From the NCBI RefSeq assembly GCF_004353505.1, contig NZ_SMNQ01000009.1, positions 62,001-126,000 of the forward strand: a DNA stretch of 64,000 nt, read 5' to 3'. Position 1 is the stretch's first letter, and each line of letters opens with the position of its first letter. The translations under genes were made by a program, and so were the position numbers. A model generated the notes under the pieces. The model had not been told where the DNA came from. It saw only the letters and a list, made by a program, of their open reading frames with translations, and searched no databases. The stretch is from Streptomyces sp. WAC05374 (GTDB lineage: Bacteria; Actinomycetota; Actinomycetes; Streptomycetales; Streptomycetaceae). Shown here piece by piece: positions 16,290 through 25,600 of this stretch.

Positions 16290-16412
16290 GCCGCGCACTG
16301 CCTCCCATCCGGACTTTCACCGTCGGTCCAGGAATTTCACCTGGTCAACCGGCCACTGGATGCGGCCGGGTCGCGGACTGTAACCGCCGGTTCGGAATTG
16401 CACCGACCCCGG
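16290..16412 (-). promoter_or_regulatory. FMN riboswitch (RFN element)
   Basis: Read on the minus strand, the segment has the conserved RFN blocks GTCGGTGCAATTCCG, AACCGGCGGT, CCAGGTGAAATTCCTGG and ACCGACGGTGAAAGTCCGGA. It ends in a GATGGGAGGCAGTG closing arm. It lies about 165 bases upstream of ribD. FMN binding should repress the whole rib operon, including the distal hisE and hisG unless they have their own promoter. Confidence 0.97.
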
Positions 16413-16522
16413 AGTGCGCTGCTGCTGATACAGGGCCAGTGTGCCACGCCCGGTCGTCACCCATGCGGGCGAGCGCTGTGTCCTGCCTCACAGGTCGACC
16501 GGAGCATGACATGCGCGACCTA

Positions 16523-16566
16523 AGTGGTCCAGACCTATTGACCACTTGGTCTAGTCCTTTTAATGT
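16523..16566 (+). promoter_or_regulatory. Chitinase promoter with two DasR/chitin-response elements
   Basis: Two related elements, AGTGGTCCAGACCTAT (16523-16538) and ACTTGGTCTAGTCCTT (16544-16559), flank and overlap a strong promoter TTGACC (16538-16543) - 17 bases - TAATGT (16561-16566). TGGTCCAGACCT is the direct-repeat motif known from Streptomyces chitinase promoters and matches the DasR consensus. This predicts repression by DasR and release on chitin-derived amino sugars. The expected start of transcription is near 16573. Confidence 0.85.
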
Positions 16567-16683
16567 CTGCGTCACCTCCATGGAGCCGGCCCGCAGGTGT
16601 GCGCACACCGGGCCTCCAACACGACCCACTCCCCTGCCAGTTGTGTGCCCCCGCCTCCCTCTGCCTCCCAGGAGGAACCGACC

Positions 16684-19032
16684 GTGCTGTCCCCCACCCG
16701 CAGACGAGCCACGCTGCTCACGTCCGGCGCAGCCGCCGCCGGACTGCTGCTCGGCTCCCTGTCCGGCGGCGTCTCCCACGCCGCCACCGACCACGCGTCC
16801 TGTCGCCCCGACGGGCTGTACGCGACCCCCGGCGTCACCGTCCCGTACTGCTCGGTCTACGACGCCGAGGGCCGCGAGAAGATGGGCGCCGACCACCAGC
16901 GCCGCGTCATCGGCTACTTCACCGGCTGGCGCACCGGCAAGGACGGCACCCCGGCCTACCTGGCCTCCGACGTCCCGTGGGACAAGGTCACCCACATCAA
17001 CTACGCCTTCGGCCACGTCGACTCCGCCAACAGGCTGTCGGTCGGCACGGACGGCCCGAACAACGCCGCGACCGGGATGACCTGGCCGGGCGTCGCGGGC
17101 GCCGAGATGGACCCCGCGTACACGTACAAGGGGCACTTCAACCTGCTCAACAAGTTCAAGAAGCAGCACCCCGACGTCAAGACGCTGATCTCGGTGGGCG
17201 GCTGGGCCGAGACCGGCGGCTACTTCGACGACAGCGGCAAGCGCGTCAACTCCGGCGGCTTCTACACGATGGCCACCAACGCCGACGGCTCGGTCAACCA
17301 GGCGGGGATCGACACCTTCGCCGACTCCGCGGTCGCCTTCATCAAGAAGTACGGCTTCAACGGCGTCGACATCGACTACGAGTACCCGACCTCCATGAAG
17401 GACGCCGGCAACCCGCTGGACTACTCGGTCTCCAACGCCCGCCGGGCGGGGCTGGTCAAGGGGTACGCGGCCCTGATGAAGACCCTGCGCGAGAAGCTGG
17501 ACCGGGCGGGCGCGGCCGACGGCAGGCACTACATGCTGACCGTCGCGGCCCCCTCCTCCGGCTACCTGCTGCGCGGCATGGAGACCTTCCAGGTCCAGAA
17601 GTACCTGGACTACGTCAACATCATGTCCTACGACCTGCACGGCGCCTGGAACGAGTACGTCGGCCCGAACGCCTCGCTCTTCGACGACGGCAAGGACGCG
17701 GAGCTGGCGGCGGCGAACGTCTACGGCAGCCAGCAGTACGGCGGCATCGGCTACCTCAACACCGACTGGGCGTACCACTACTTCCGGGGCTCCATGCCGG
17801 CCGGCCGGATCAACATCGGCCTGCCGTACTACACGCGCGGCCACAAGAACGTGCAGGGCGGCACGGACGGGCTGTGGGGCAGGGCGGCCGCCACCACCTG
17901 CCCGGCCGGGTCGGGCCTGACCAAGTGCGGTGACGGCGCGGTCGGCATCGACAACCTGTGGCACGACAAGGACGACAACGGCAAGGAGTCGCCGGCCGGC
18001 TCCAACCCGATGTGGCACGCCAAGAACCTGGAGAAGGGCATCCTCGGCGACTACCTGCCGGCGTACGGTTTCGGCGCGGACACCAGGCTGACCGGCACCT
18101 ACGCCCGCCGCTACGACTCCACCCTGGTCGCGCCCTGGCTGTGGAACGCGGAGAAGAAGGTCTTCCTGTCGACCGAGGACGAGCAGTCGGTGGCCCGCAA
18201 GGCCGACTACGTGGTCGACAAGGGCATCGGCGGCACGATGGTGTGGGAGCTGGCCGGCGACTACGGCTGGAACGCGGCCAAGGGGCAGTACGGCCCCGGC
18301 TCCACGCTGACCTCGCTGATGTACGACAAGTTCAAGTCGGCCACGCCGTACGGCGCGAAGGTCTCCAACAAGGCGCTGCCCACCAAGGCGGTGAACATCG
18401 GCGCCGAGTTCGGCGAGTTCAAGCTCGGTGACTCCAACTACCCGATCACGCCGAAGCTGAAGATCACCAACAACACGAAGACGACGCTGCCGGGCGGCAC
18501 GGAGTTCCAGTTCGACTACTCCACGGCCGCGCCGGGCAACGCCTCCGACCAGTCCGGCTTCGGGACCAGGGTGATCAGCAGCGACCACACCGGCGGCAAC
18601 GTGGGCGGGCTGAAGGGCGACTTCCACCGCGTCTCGCTGAAGCTGCCCGCGTGGCAGACGCTGGCGCCGGGCGCCTCCGTGGACCTGTCGTTCAACTACT
18701 ACCTGCCCGTGTCCACCCCGTGGAACTGGACGGTGAACATCGGCGGCACGACGTACGCGCTCGCCGGGGACCTGGCGCGGGGCGTGACGGTGGTGGAGCC
18801 CGGTACGGGCACCGGCCCGTCGCCCGACCCGACGAACCCGACGCCCACGCCGACGCCCACGCCGACGCCCGGTGCGTGCACCGCGCCCGCGTGGAGCGCG
18901 GCGGCCGAGTACGGCTCCGGCACCACGGTGTCCCACAAGGCCCGCACCTGGAAGGCGAAGTGGTGGACCAAGGGCGAGGAGCCCGGCACCACCGGCGAGT
19001 GGGGTGTCTGGCAGGACCTCAGCGCCTGCTGA
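16684..19032 (+). CDS. Secreted GH18 chitinase with C-terminal chitin-binding module
   Basis: 782 residues from GTG 16684 with an AGGAGG site. There is a signal peptide (MLSPTRRRATLLTSGAAAAG...SHA). The GH18 domain (about residues 75-560) has the catalytic motif GFNGVDIDYEYP, with its DxDxE glutamate. A beta-rich domain (about 565-710) is followed by a Thr-Pro linker and a C-terminal CBM5/12-type ChtBD3 module (WSAAAEYGSGTTVSHKARTW...WWTKGEEPG). It degrades chitin outside the cell. Its place beside the rib operon matches a chitinase I recall in S. coelicolor (SCO1444, chiI). A strong terminator follows. Confidence 0.95.
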   Translation: MLSPTRRRATLLTSGAAAAGLLLGSLSGGVSHAATDHASCRPDGLYATPGVTVPYCSVYDAEGREKMGADHQRRVIGYFTGWRTGKDGTPAYLASDVPWDKVTHINYAFGHVDSANRLSVGTDGPNNAATGMTWPGVAGAEMDPAYTYKGHFNLLNKFKKQHPDVKTLISVGGWAETGGYFDDSGKRVNSGGFYTMATNADGSVNQAGIDTFADSAVAFIKKYGFNGVDIDYEYPTSMKDAGNPLDYSVSNARRAGLVKGYAALMKTLREKLDRAGAADGRHYMLTVAAPSSGYLLRGMETFQVQKYLDYVNIMSYDLHGAWNEYVGPNASLFDDGKDAELAAANVYGSQQYGGIGYLNTDWAYHYFRGSMPAGRINIGLPYYTRGHKNVQGGTDGLWGRAAATTCPAGSGLTKCGDGAVGIDNLWHDKDDNGKESPAGSNPMWHAKNLEKGILGDYLPAYGFGADTRLTGTYARRYDSTLVAPWLWNAEKKVFLSTEDEQSVARKADYVVDKGIGGTMVWELAGDYGWNAAKGQYGPGSTLTSLMYDKFKSATPYGAKVSNKALPTKAVNIGAEFGEFKLGDSNYPITPKLKITNNTKTTLPGGTEFQFDYSTAAPGNASDQSGFGTRVISSDHTGGNVGGLKGDFHRVSLKLPAWQTLAPGASVDLSFNYYLPVSTPWNWTVNIGGTTYALAGDLARGVTVVEPGTGTGPSPDPTNPTPTPTPTPTPGACTAPAWSAAAEYGSGTTVSHKARTWKAKWWTKGEEPGTTGEWGVWQDLSAC

Positions 19033-19046
19033 CCGGGTGACGGGAC

Positions 19047-19090
19047 GGGGCCCGGCGGCGGAGATACGGCCCTTGCCGCCGCCGGGCCCC
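19047..19090 (+). terminator. Chitinase terminator
   Basis: A perfect 15-bp GC stem (19047-19061 with 19076-19090) with a 14-base loop begins 15 bases after the chitinase stop. Confidence 0.85.
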
Positions 19091-19215
19091 TTCGGGCGTT
19101 GTGCCGGGCCGGGGCTGTGGCGATCCGCACACTCCGGCGTTCGCGGCGCGTCGGCCTCACATTCCGGCGGGCCCGCCGGTTCTCTCCTGGTGACCACGTC
19201 AGGAGAGGAGCGGGG

Positions 19216-19959
19216 ATGAAAACGATTCTGGTGACCGGCAGCACCGGCACGCTCGGCCGGCACGTCGAGGCGCGGCTGCGGGCGGACGGGCACGAGGTGC
19301 GGGGCCTGAGCCGGCACGCACGGCCGTACGCCGTCGATCTGCACGAGGGCGGTGCGGGGCTGGACACGGCCCTGGCGGGTGTGGACACCGTCGTGCACTG
19401 CGCGTCCAGCCCGCGCGGCGGGGACGAGCGGGCGGCACGGAACCTGATCGCGGGGGCGCGGCGGTCCGGCGCCGGGCACCTGGTGTACATCTCCATCGTG
19501 GGCGTGGACCGGGTGCCGCTCGGCTACTACCGGACGAAGCTCGCCGTGGAGCGGCTCTTCGAGGAGTCGGGGCTCGGCTGGACGGTGCTGCGGGCCACGC
19601 AGTTCCACGACCTGGTGGCGGCGGTGCTCGGTGCGGCGGCCCGGCTGCCGGTGCTGGCGGTCCCGGCGGGCGTGAGCGACCAGCCCGTCGAGGTCACCGA
19701 GGTCGCCGCCCGGCTCGCCGCGCTGGCGGCGGGCGCACCGGCGGGAAGGGTGCCGGACATGGGCGGGCCCGAGGTGCGGACCTTCCCGGACCTGGCCCGC
19801 GCGTACCTGCGGGCCACCGGAAGGCGCCGCCCGGTGGTGAGCGTGCCGCTGGCGGGCAAGGCGTACCGGGGCTTCCGGGCGGGCGGCCATCTGGCGCCGG
19901 AGCACGCGGTGGGCCGGGGCACCTTCGAGGAGTTCCTGGAGCGGCGGCCTAACGGTTAG
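19216..19959 (+). CDS. NAD(P)-binding NmrA-like protein
   Basis: 247 residues, ATG preceded by GGAGAGGAGCGG. The N-terminal Rossmann motif KTILVTGSTGTLGRHVEARL binds NAD(P), and VDTVVHCASSPRG and the YYRTKLAVERLFEESGLGWT block fit atypical short-chain dehydrogenase/NmrA-type proteins. The substrate is unknown; these proteins may act as redox sensors, reductases or epimerases. The end overlaps the convergent ROK gene by 11 bases. Confidence 0.85.
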   Translation: MKTILVTGSTGTLGRHVEARLRADGHEVRGLSRHARPYAVDLHEGGAGLDTALAGVDTVVHCASSPRGGDERAARNLIAGARRSGAGHLVYISIVGVDRVPLGYYRTKLAVERLFEESGLGWTVLRATQFHDLVAAVLGAAARLPVLAVPAGVSDQPVEVTEVAARLAALAAGAPAGRVPDMGGPEVRTFPDLARAYLRATGRRRPVVSVPLAGKAYRGFRAGGHLAPEHAVGRGTFEEFLERRPNG

Positions 19960-21118
19960 GCGCGAAGAGGGCGTCCTGGGCCGCGTCGCGGACCGTCAGC
20001 AGCGCCCCGCGCAGCACCGCCGCGCCGCCCAGCGTCCCGGCCCGGACCTCGGTGCGCACGGGGGACAGCGCGGCCAGCCGGGCCTCGACGCGGGCGGCGA
20101 GCCCGGGCCCGCCCGCGTGGCCGGTCTCGCCGCCCAGGACGACGCACCCCGGGTCGAGCACGGCGCTGACGGCGGCCGCCCCGAGCGCGAGGCGGTCGGC
20201 GAGGGCGTCGAGGAAGGCGTCCGCCCCGTCGGCGGTGGCCGTGCGCACCGCCACCGCGCCGGCCGGCTCCTCGCCCCGGTCGGCGGCCTCGATGCCGTAC
20301 CGCGCCGCCAGCGAGCGGATCGCCGCCGACCCGCTCAGGGCGTGGAAGCCGCCGTCACAGCCGGTGGCCGACGGCAGGCCGCCCGTCCCCGGCACGGGCA
20401 GGAACCCGATCTCGCCGGCGCCGCCCGACGCCCCGCGGCGCAGCTTCCCGTCCAGCAGGACCGCCGCGCCGACGCCGTGCCCGAGCCACAGCAGCACGAA
20501 GGTGTCCCGGTCGCGTGCGGCGCCCTCCCGCTGCTCCGCCACGGCCGCCAGGTTCGTCTCGTTCTCGACGAGGACGGTCGCGGGCAGCCGTTCCTGGAGG
20601 ACCGTCACGAGCCGCCGGTGCCAGGCCGGCAGGCCCGTCGAGTCCCGCAGCTCGCCGGTGGCCGGGTCGATCAGGCCGGGAGCCCCGATGCCGACGCTGT
20701 GCAGCCGCCGCACCCCGGCCTCGGCGACCGTCCGCTCCAGCAGCGCCACCGCGCGCTCGACGGCGGGCTGGTCGCTGTGGCCCTCCATGGGCAGGGACGC
20801 CTCGGCGAGCGTGCCGCCCAGCAGGTCGGTGACGACGACGGAGACGCTGGTGGTGCGGACGTCCAGGGCGGCGAGGTGCGCGCGGTCGGCGACGATCCCG
20901 TACACCCGGGCGTTGGGTCCGCGCCGCTCCGCGCCGGCTTCCCCCACCACCTGGATCAGGCCCGCCCCCTGGAGCCGTTCGACGAGGTCGGCGACGCTGG
21001 GGCGGGAGAGTCCGGTGAGGCTCTTGAGCTGACCGGCCGTCAAGGGACCCTGCTCCTGGAGGAGTCGCAGCGCGAGCCGGTCGTTGATGGCCCGGGCGGT
21101 GCTGGGCGATGCGGGCAT
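19949..21118 (-). CDS. ROK-family transcriptional repressor
   Basis: 389 residues. The N-terminal winged helix (GPLTAGQLKSLTGLSRPSVA) is followed by a ROK sugar-kinase-like domain (LAALDVRTTSVSVVVTDLLG; VGIGAPGLIDPATGEL; GHGVGAAVLLDGKLRRGASG; GEIGFLPVPG). The usual zinc-motif cysteines of ROK proteins are not evident after GEIGFLPV, only one Cys in ATGCDGGFHA. It is divergent from an MFS gene, and an inverted repeat lies between them, so it probably represses that transporter and itself in response to a sugar. Confidence 0.88.
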   Translation of the reverse strand: MPASPSTARAINDRLALRLLQEQGPLTAGQLKSLTGLSRPSVADLVERLQGAGLIQVVGEAGAERRGPNARVYGIVADRAHLAALDVRTTSVSVVVTDLLGGTLAEASLPMEGHSDQPAVERAVALLERTVAEAGVRRLHSVGIGAPGLIDPATGELRDSTGLPAWHRRLVTVLQERLPATVLVENETNLAAVAEQREGAARDRDTFVLLWLGHGVGAAVLLDGKLRRGASGGAGEIGFLPVPGTGGLPSATGCDGGFHALSGSAAIRSLAARYGIEAADRGEEPAGAVAVRTATADGADAFLDALADRLALGAAAVSAVLDPGCVVLGGETGHAGGPGLAARVEARLAALSPVRTEVRAGTLGGAAVLRGALLTVRDAAQDALFAPNR

Positions 21119-21154
21119 GCCGTGATCCTCTCAGAACTCGTCACACGATCTTAC

Positions 21155-21175
21155 TATCAGGCAGCCTTCCTGATA
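21155..21175. promoter_or_regulatory. Operator between the ROK and MFS genes
   Basis: TATCAGG-cagcctt-CCTGATA is a perfect 7-bp inverted repeat in a locally AT-rich patch 37 bases from the ROK start and 40 bases from the MFS start. The AT-rich flanks contain possible -10 boxes for both directions. It is the natural candidate site for the ROK repressor. Confidence 0.6.
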
Positions 21176-21214
21176 ATTTACGAGCGCTGCCGTCAACCGG
21201 ACCGGGGAGGGCCC

Positions 21215-22537
21215 GTGGCGTCGTACGACGTGGAGTTCAGCAGGGAACGCCTGCGGCGGGCCCGGATCGCCGTGGCCGCCGTGTTCTGTGTGCACGGCGC
21301 CGTCACCGGCAGCTTCGCCACCCGCATTCCCTGGATCCAGGACCACGCGGGCGTCAGCGCCGGACAGCTCGGCCTCGCGCTCGCCTTCCCCGCCCTCGGG
21401 GCCTCGGCGGCGATGCCGCTGGCGGGCGCGGTCAGTCACCGCTTCGGCGCCCGCACGGCGCTGCGCGGGCTGCTCGCCCTGTGGACGCTGTCGCTCGTCC
21501 TGCCCGCCTTCGCGCCGGACATCTACACCCTGTGCGGCGCTCTCTTCGTGTACGGGGCCACGGCCGGCATGTCGGACGTGGCCATGAACGCGCTGGGCGT
21601 CGAGGTGGAGAACCGGCTCGACAAGTCGATCATGTCCGGTCTGCACGGCATGTGGAGCGCGGGCGCCCTCATCGGCTCGGCCACCGGCACGCTCGCCGCC
21701 CACCTGGGCACCGACGCCCGGCTGCACCACGTGATCGCCGCGCTCGCGCTCACCGCGCTGGGCCTGCTCTTCTGCCAGGGCGTGCTGGACCTGCGCAGCG
21801 CGCCGGACGAGGAGCCGCCGCCGCGGTTCGCCCTGCCGCCCAGGTCGGCGCTGGTGATCGGGGCGATCGGCTTCTGCGGGGTCTTCGCGGAGGGCGCGAG
21901 CCTGGACTGGTCGGCCGTCTACCTGCGCGACCAGCTCGGCACGTCGGCGGGCCTGGCGGCCGCGTCGACCACCGCTTTCGCCCTCACCATGGCGGTGGCA
22001 CGGCTGGTGGGCGACAGGGTGGTGGACCGGTTCGGCGCGGTACGGACGGTACGGGTCGGGGGCGTCGCGGCGACGGCGGGCGGCGTCCTGGTCGTGGCCG
22101 CCCCGCACCCGGCGGTGGCGATGGCGGGCTTCGCGCTGCTCGGCCTCGGCGTGGCCGTGGTCGTCCCGCTGGCCTTCGCGGCGGCCGGGCGCAGCGGTCC
22201 CAACCCGAGCCAGGCCATCGCGGGCGTCGCCACCATCACCTACACCTCGGGGCTGATCGCCCCCTCGGCGATCGGCGGGGTGGCCGACGTCACCTCGCTC
22301 ACGGTCTCGTTCGGCCTGGTGACCCTGCTGGCCTTCGGCCTGGTCGTCGGCGCGGGCGTACTGCGCACGGGCGACCGGACGGCCCGCCCCGCGGCGGGCG
22401 GGAAACCGGACCCGGTCGCGGGCGGCGGATCGGGCCCGGTGGCGGATAGCGCGCCGGGCCGGGCGTCCGACGCGGTCGCGGACGCGCCGCCCGGCACGGC
22501 TCCGGACGGGTCGGCGGCCGGGAAGCGTCCCCGCTGA
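21215..22537 (+). CDS. MFS transporter
   Basis: 440 residues from GTG 21215, preceded by GGGGAGGG. About twelve hydrophobic segments are visible, and loop motifs such as VTGSFATRIPWIQDHAGVSA, SHRFGARTALRG and GDRVVDRFGAVRTVR fit major-facilitator proteins of the YbjJ/fucose-permease-like kind. The C-terminal 45 residues are a Pro/Gly/Asp-rich tail outside the membrane. Control by the divergent ROK repressor suggests a sugar or sugar-derivative substrate. Confidence 0.88.
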   Translation: MASYDVEFSRERLRRARIAVAAVFCVHGAVTGSFATRIPWIQDHAGVSAGQLGLALAFPALGASAAMPLAGAVSHRFGARTALRGLLALWTLSLVLPAFAPDIYTLCGALFVYGATAGMSDVAMNALGVEVENRLDKSIMSGLHGMWSAGALIGSATGTLAAHLGTDARLHHVIAALALTALGLLFCQGVLDLRSAPDEEPPPRFALPPRSALVIGAIGFCGVFAEGASLDWSAVYLRDQLGTSAGLAAASTTAFALTMAVARLVGDRVVDRFGAVRTVRVGGVAATAGGVLVVAAPHPAVAMAGFALLGLGVAVVVPLAFAAAGRSGPNPSQAIAGVATITYTSGLIAPSAIGGVADVTSLTVSFGLVTLLAFGLVVGAGVLRTGDRTARPAAGGKPDPVAGGGSGPVADSAPGRASDAVADAPPGTAPDGSAAGKRPR

Positions 22538-22601
22538 GCCGGCTCCGAAGGAGCGGGGGTGGGCCGGGGCGTGCGGGGTGACGGCCTGTCATAGTGGGCG
22601 G

Positions 22602-25600
22602 GTGCGTGTCGGACTGCTCGGTTCCCTGGTGTTCGACACCGGGACCGGCCCCCTCCCGGTGGGCGGTGCGAAGCTGCGGGCGCTGCTGGTGCGGCTGGCG
22701 CTCGACGCCGGGCGTGCCGTACGGCCCGGGACGCTGGTGGAGGACCTGTGGGGCGACACGCCCCCGGCGGACCCGGTGAACGCCCTCCAGTCGCTGGTGT
22801 CCCGGCTGCGGGGGCTGGCGGCCGGCCCTTCGTCGCTCGTCCACGGGCCGACCGGCTACCGCCTGGCCGTCGAGCCGGCGGCCGTGGACGCCCTCCGCTT
22901 CGCCGAGCTGGCGCGTACCGGCCACGAGCTGCTCGCCCGCTCCCGGCCCGACGAGGCCGCGGAGGTCCTGCGGGAGGCACTGGGGCTGTGGCGCGGGCCC
23001 GCCCTCGCCGACGTACACGGGGCGCCGTTCGCCGCGGGCGAGGCCGAGCGGCTCGCGCGGGCACGGCTGGCCGCGCTGGGCGACCGGATCGGGGCGGACC
23101 TGGCGCGGGGCGCCACGGGTCCCGCCCTGGTCGCCGAGGTACAGGCGCTGACGGCCCGCCACCCGCTGCACGAAGGGCTGCACGCCCAGTTGATCCGGGC
23201 CCTCGCGGCGACCGGCCGGAACGCCGAGGCGCTGGCCGTCCACGCGGAGTTGCGCGCCCGGCTCGCGGACACCTTCGGCGCCGATCCGGGCCCGGACGTG
23301 ACGGCCGCGCACCTCGCCGTGCTGCGGGCCCCGGCGGCACCGCTCCCGCCGGCCCGCCGGGCGCAGGAGCCGCCAGGGCCCCGGGTGCACGGCCCGAGCG
23401 GCAACCCGGACACCTGCCCGACCAGCTTCGTGGGGCGCGGCCGGGACGTCCGGCGCGTGACCGGACTGCTCGGCCGCGTCCGGCTGGTGACCCTCGTCGG
23501 TCCCGGCGGCGCGGGCAAGACCCGGCTCGCGCAGGTCTGCGCGCGGGAGCTGGCCCCTCCGGACGGGGTCTGGTGCGTCGGGCTCGCCCCGGTCGGGGCG
23601 GGCGGCGTGCCGGGGGCGGTGCTGGACGTCTTGCGGGCGCGCGGTGGCCGGGCGCCGGCCCGCGCACCGGCGGACCGTGCCGGCTCCGGCCCCGAGGAGG
23701 CGGTCGCGGCCCTGGTCGAGGCGGTGGCGGGCGAGAAGCCGCTCCTCCTGCTGGACAACTGCGAGCACGTGGTCGACGAGGCCGCACGGCTCGTCGCCGC
23801 GCTGCTCGCCCGCTGTCCCGGCCTGCGGGTGCTGGCGACCGGCCGGCAGCCGCTGCGGATCGACGGTGAGCACCTGCACAACGTGGGCCCGCTGGAGCTC
23901 CCCGCACCCGGCTCCCCCACCGGCCGGGCACGCGCCTGCGCGGCGGTCCGGCTCTTCGAGGACCGGGCCGCCGCCGTCGCGCCCGGATTCACCGTGGACG
24001 ACACGTCCGTGGGCGCGGTGAGCGAGATCTGCCGCCGGCTCGACGGGCTCCCCCTGGCGATCGAACTGGCGGCGGCGCGCCTGCGCACCCTGCCGCTCGC
24101 CGCCGTCGCGGCCCGCCTCGACGACCGGTTCCGGCTGCTCACCGGGGGCAGCCGCGCCGCACTCCCCCGGCACCGCACCCTGCGCGCCGTGATGGCCTGG
24201 AGCTGGGAGCTGCTGGAGCCCGGGGAGCGCACACTCCTGGAGCGGCTGGCGGCGGTGCCCGGCGGCGTCACCGAGGACGCGGCGGCGGCCGTCGGCGGGC
24301 TCGGCGGCGACGTCCAGGACCTGCTCGCCTCGCTCGTCGACAAGTCGCTCCTGCACCTGGCCGGTACGGCGGACGCGGCCGAGCCGCGCTACACGATGGC
24401 GGAGACGGTCCGGGAGTACGGGCGGGAACGGCTCGCCTCGTACGAGGGGCCGGGCCCCGCCCGCGACCGGCACGCCGCCTTCTTCCTGCGCCTCGCCGAG
24501 GCGGCCGAGCCCCTGCTGCGCACCCGGGACCAGGTGGACGCGCTGGGCCGGCTCACGGCGGAGCGCGACCACCTCCATGCGGCGCTCCGCCGGTGGACCG
24601 GCACGGGCGACGCCGCCGGGGCGGTGCGTCTCGCCGCCGCGCTGGGCTGGTTCTGGCACCTGCGGGGCAATCCGCCGGAGTCGGTGGAGCTGCTCGGCCG
24701 GGTGCTGGCTGTGCCGGGGCCGTCGGACCCCGTGGCGTACGTCCGGGTGGTGGCGGCGCACGCCCTCGCCGTGCAGGCGACCGGCCTGCCGCGGCAGACC
24801 GAGGAGGCGTTCGAGCGGTTCGGGCGCGTGGCCGGGGACGCGGCGCACGACCCGCATCCCCTGACCGCGCTGGCCCGGCTCGCCCTCGCCGTCGCCTCTC
24901 CCGGCGGGGCCGGCGGGCGCCTCGTGCCGGGGCCGGCCGGTGACGACGCCTGGGAGCGGGCGTTCGGGCTGCTGACGTCCGGGCTGCTCGCCCTGCACAC
25001 CGGTGACCCGCGACGGGCGGCCGACCGCCTCGCGAGCGCCGCGCGGGGCTTCGAGGCCACCGGTGAACGCTGGGGCCTGGCCGTCGCGTTGAGTTCGCAC
25101 GCCGGTCTGGTGGGCCTCACCGGTGACCTGTCCCGGGTGCGGGCGATGAACGAGCGGGCGTACGACTGCTTCGCGCAGCTCGGGCTGCGCGCGTACTCGA
25201 TCGAGAACGAGATGTCCGCGGCCCTCCTGCGGGCACGGACCGGTGATGTGCCCGGGGGCCGGCGGGACTTGGAGGAGCTGCTGGAGCAGGTGCTGCCGGG
25301 AGGCGCGGCCGAACCGGTGGCGCTCGTACGGCTCGGGCTCGCGTGGCTGGAGTGGTGGGCGGGGCGGTGGGAGCTCGCACGGGCACACGCCGAGGCCGGG
25401 CTGGCGGGTACCGGTGCTGGTTCCGGGTTCGGTGCCGGTGCTGGTTCCGATTCTGGTGCCGGTACCGGTTCCGGCCGGCGGCCCCCCGCTCACCTGGCCG
25501 CGCTGCTGCGCGCCGCGCTGGCGCGGATCGACGCGGCGGAGGGCGGCCCCGGGCGGGCGGCCGCCCGGCTCGACGACCCGGCGGTGCGCCAGCTTCTGGG

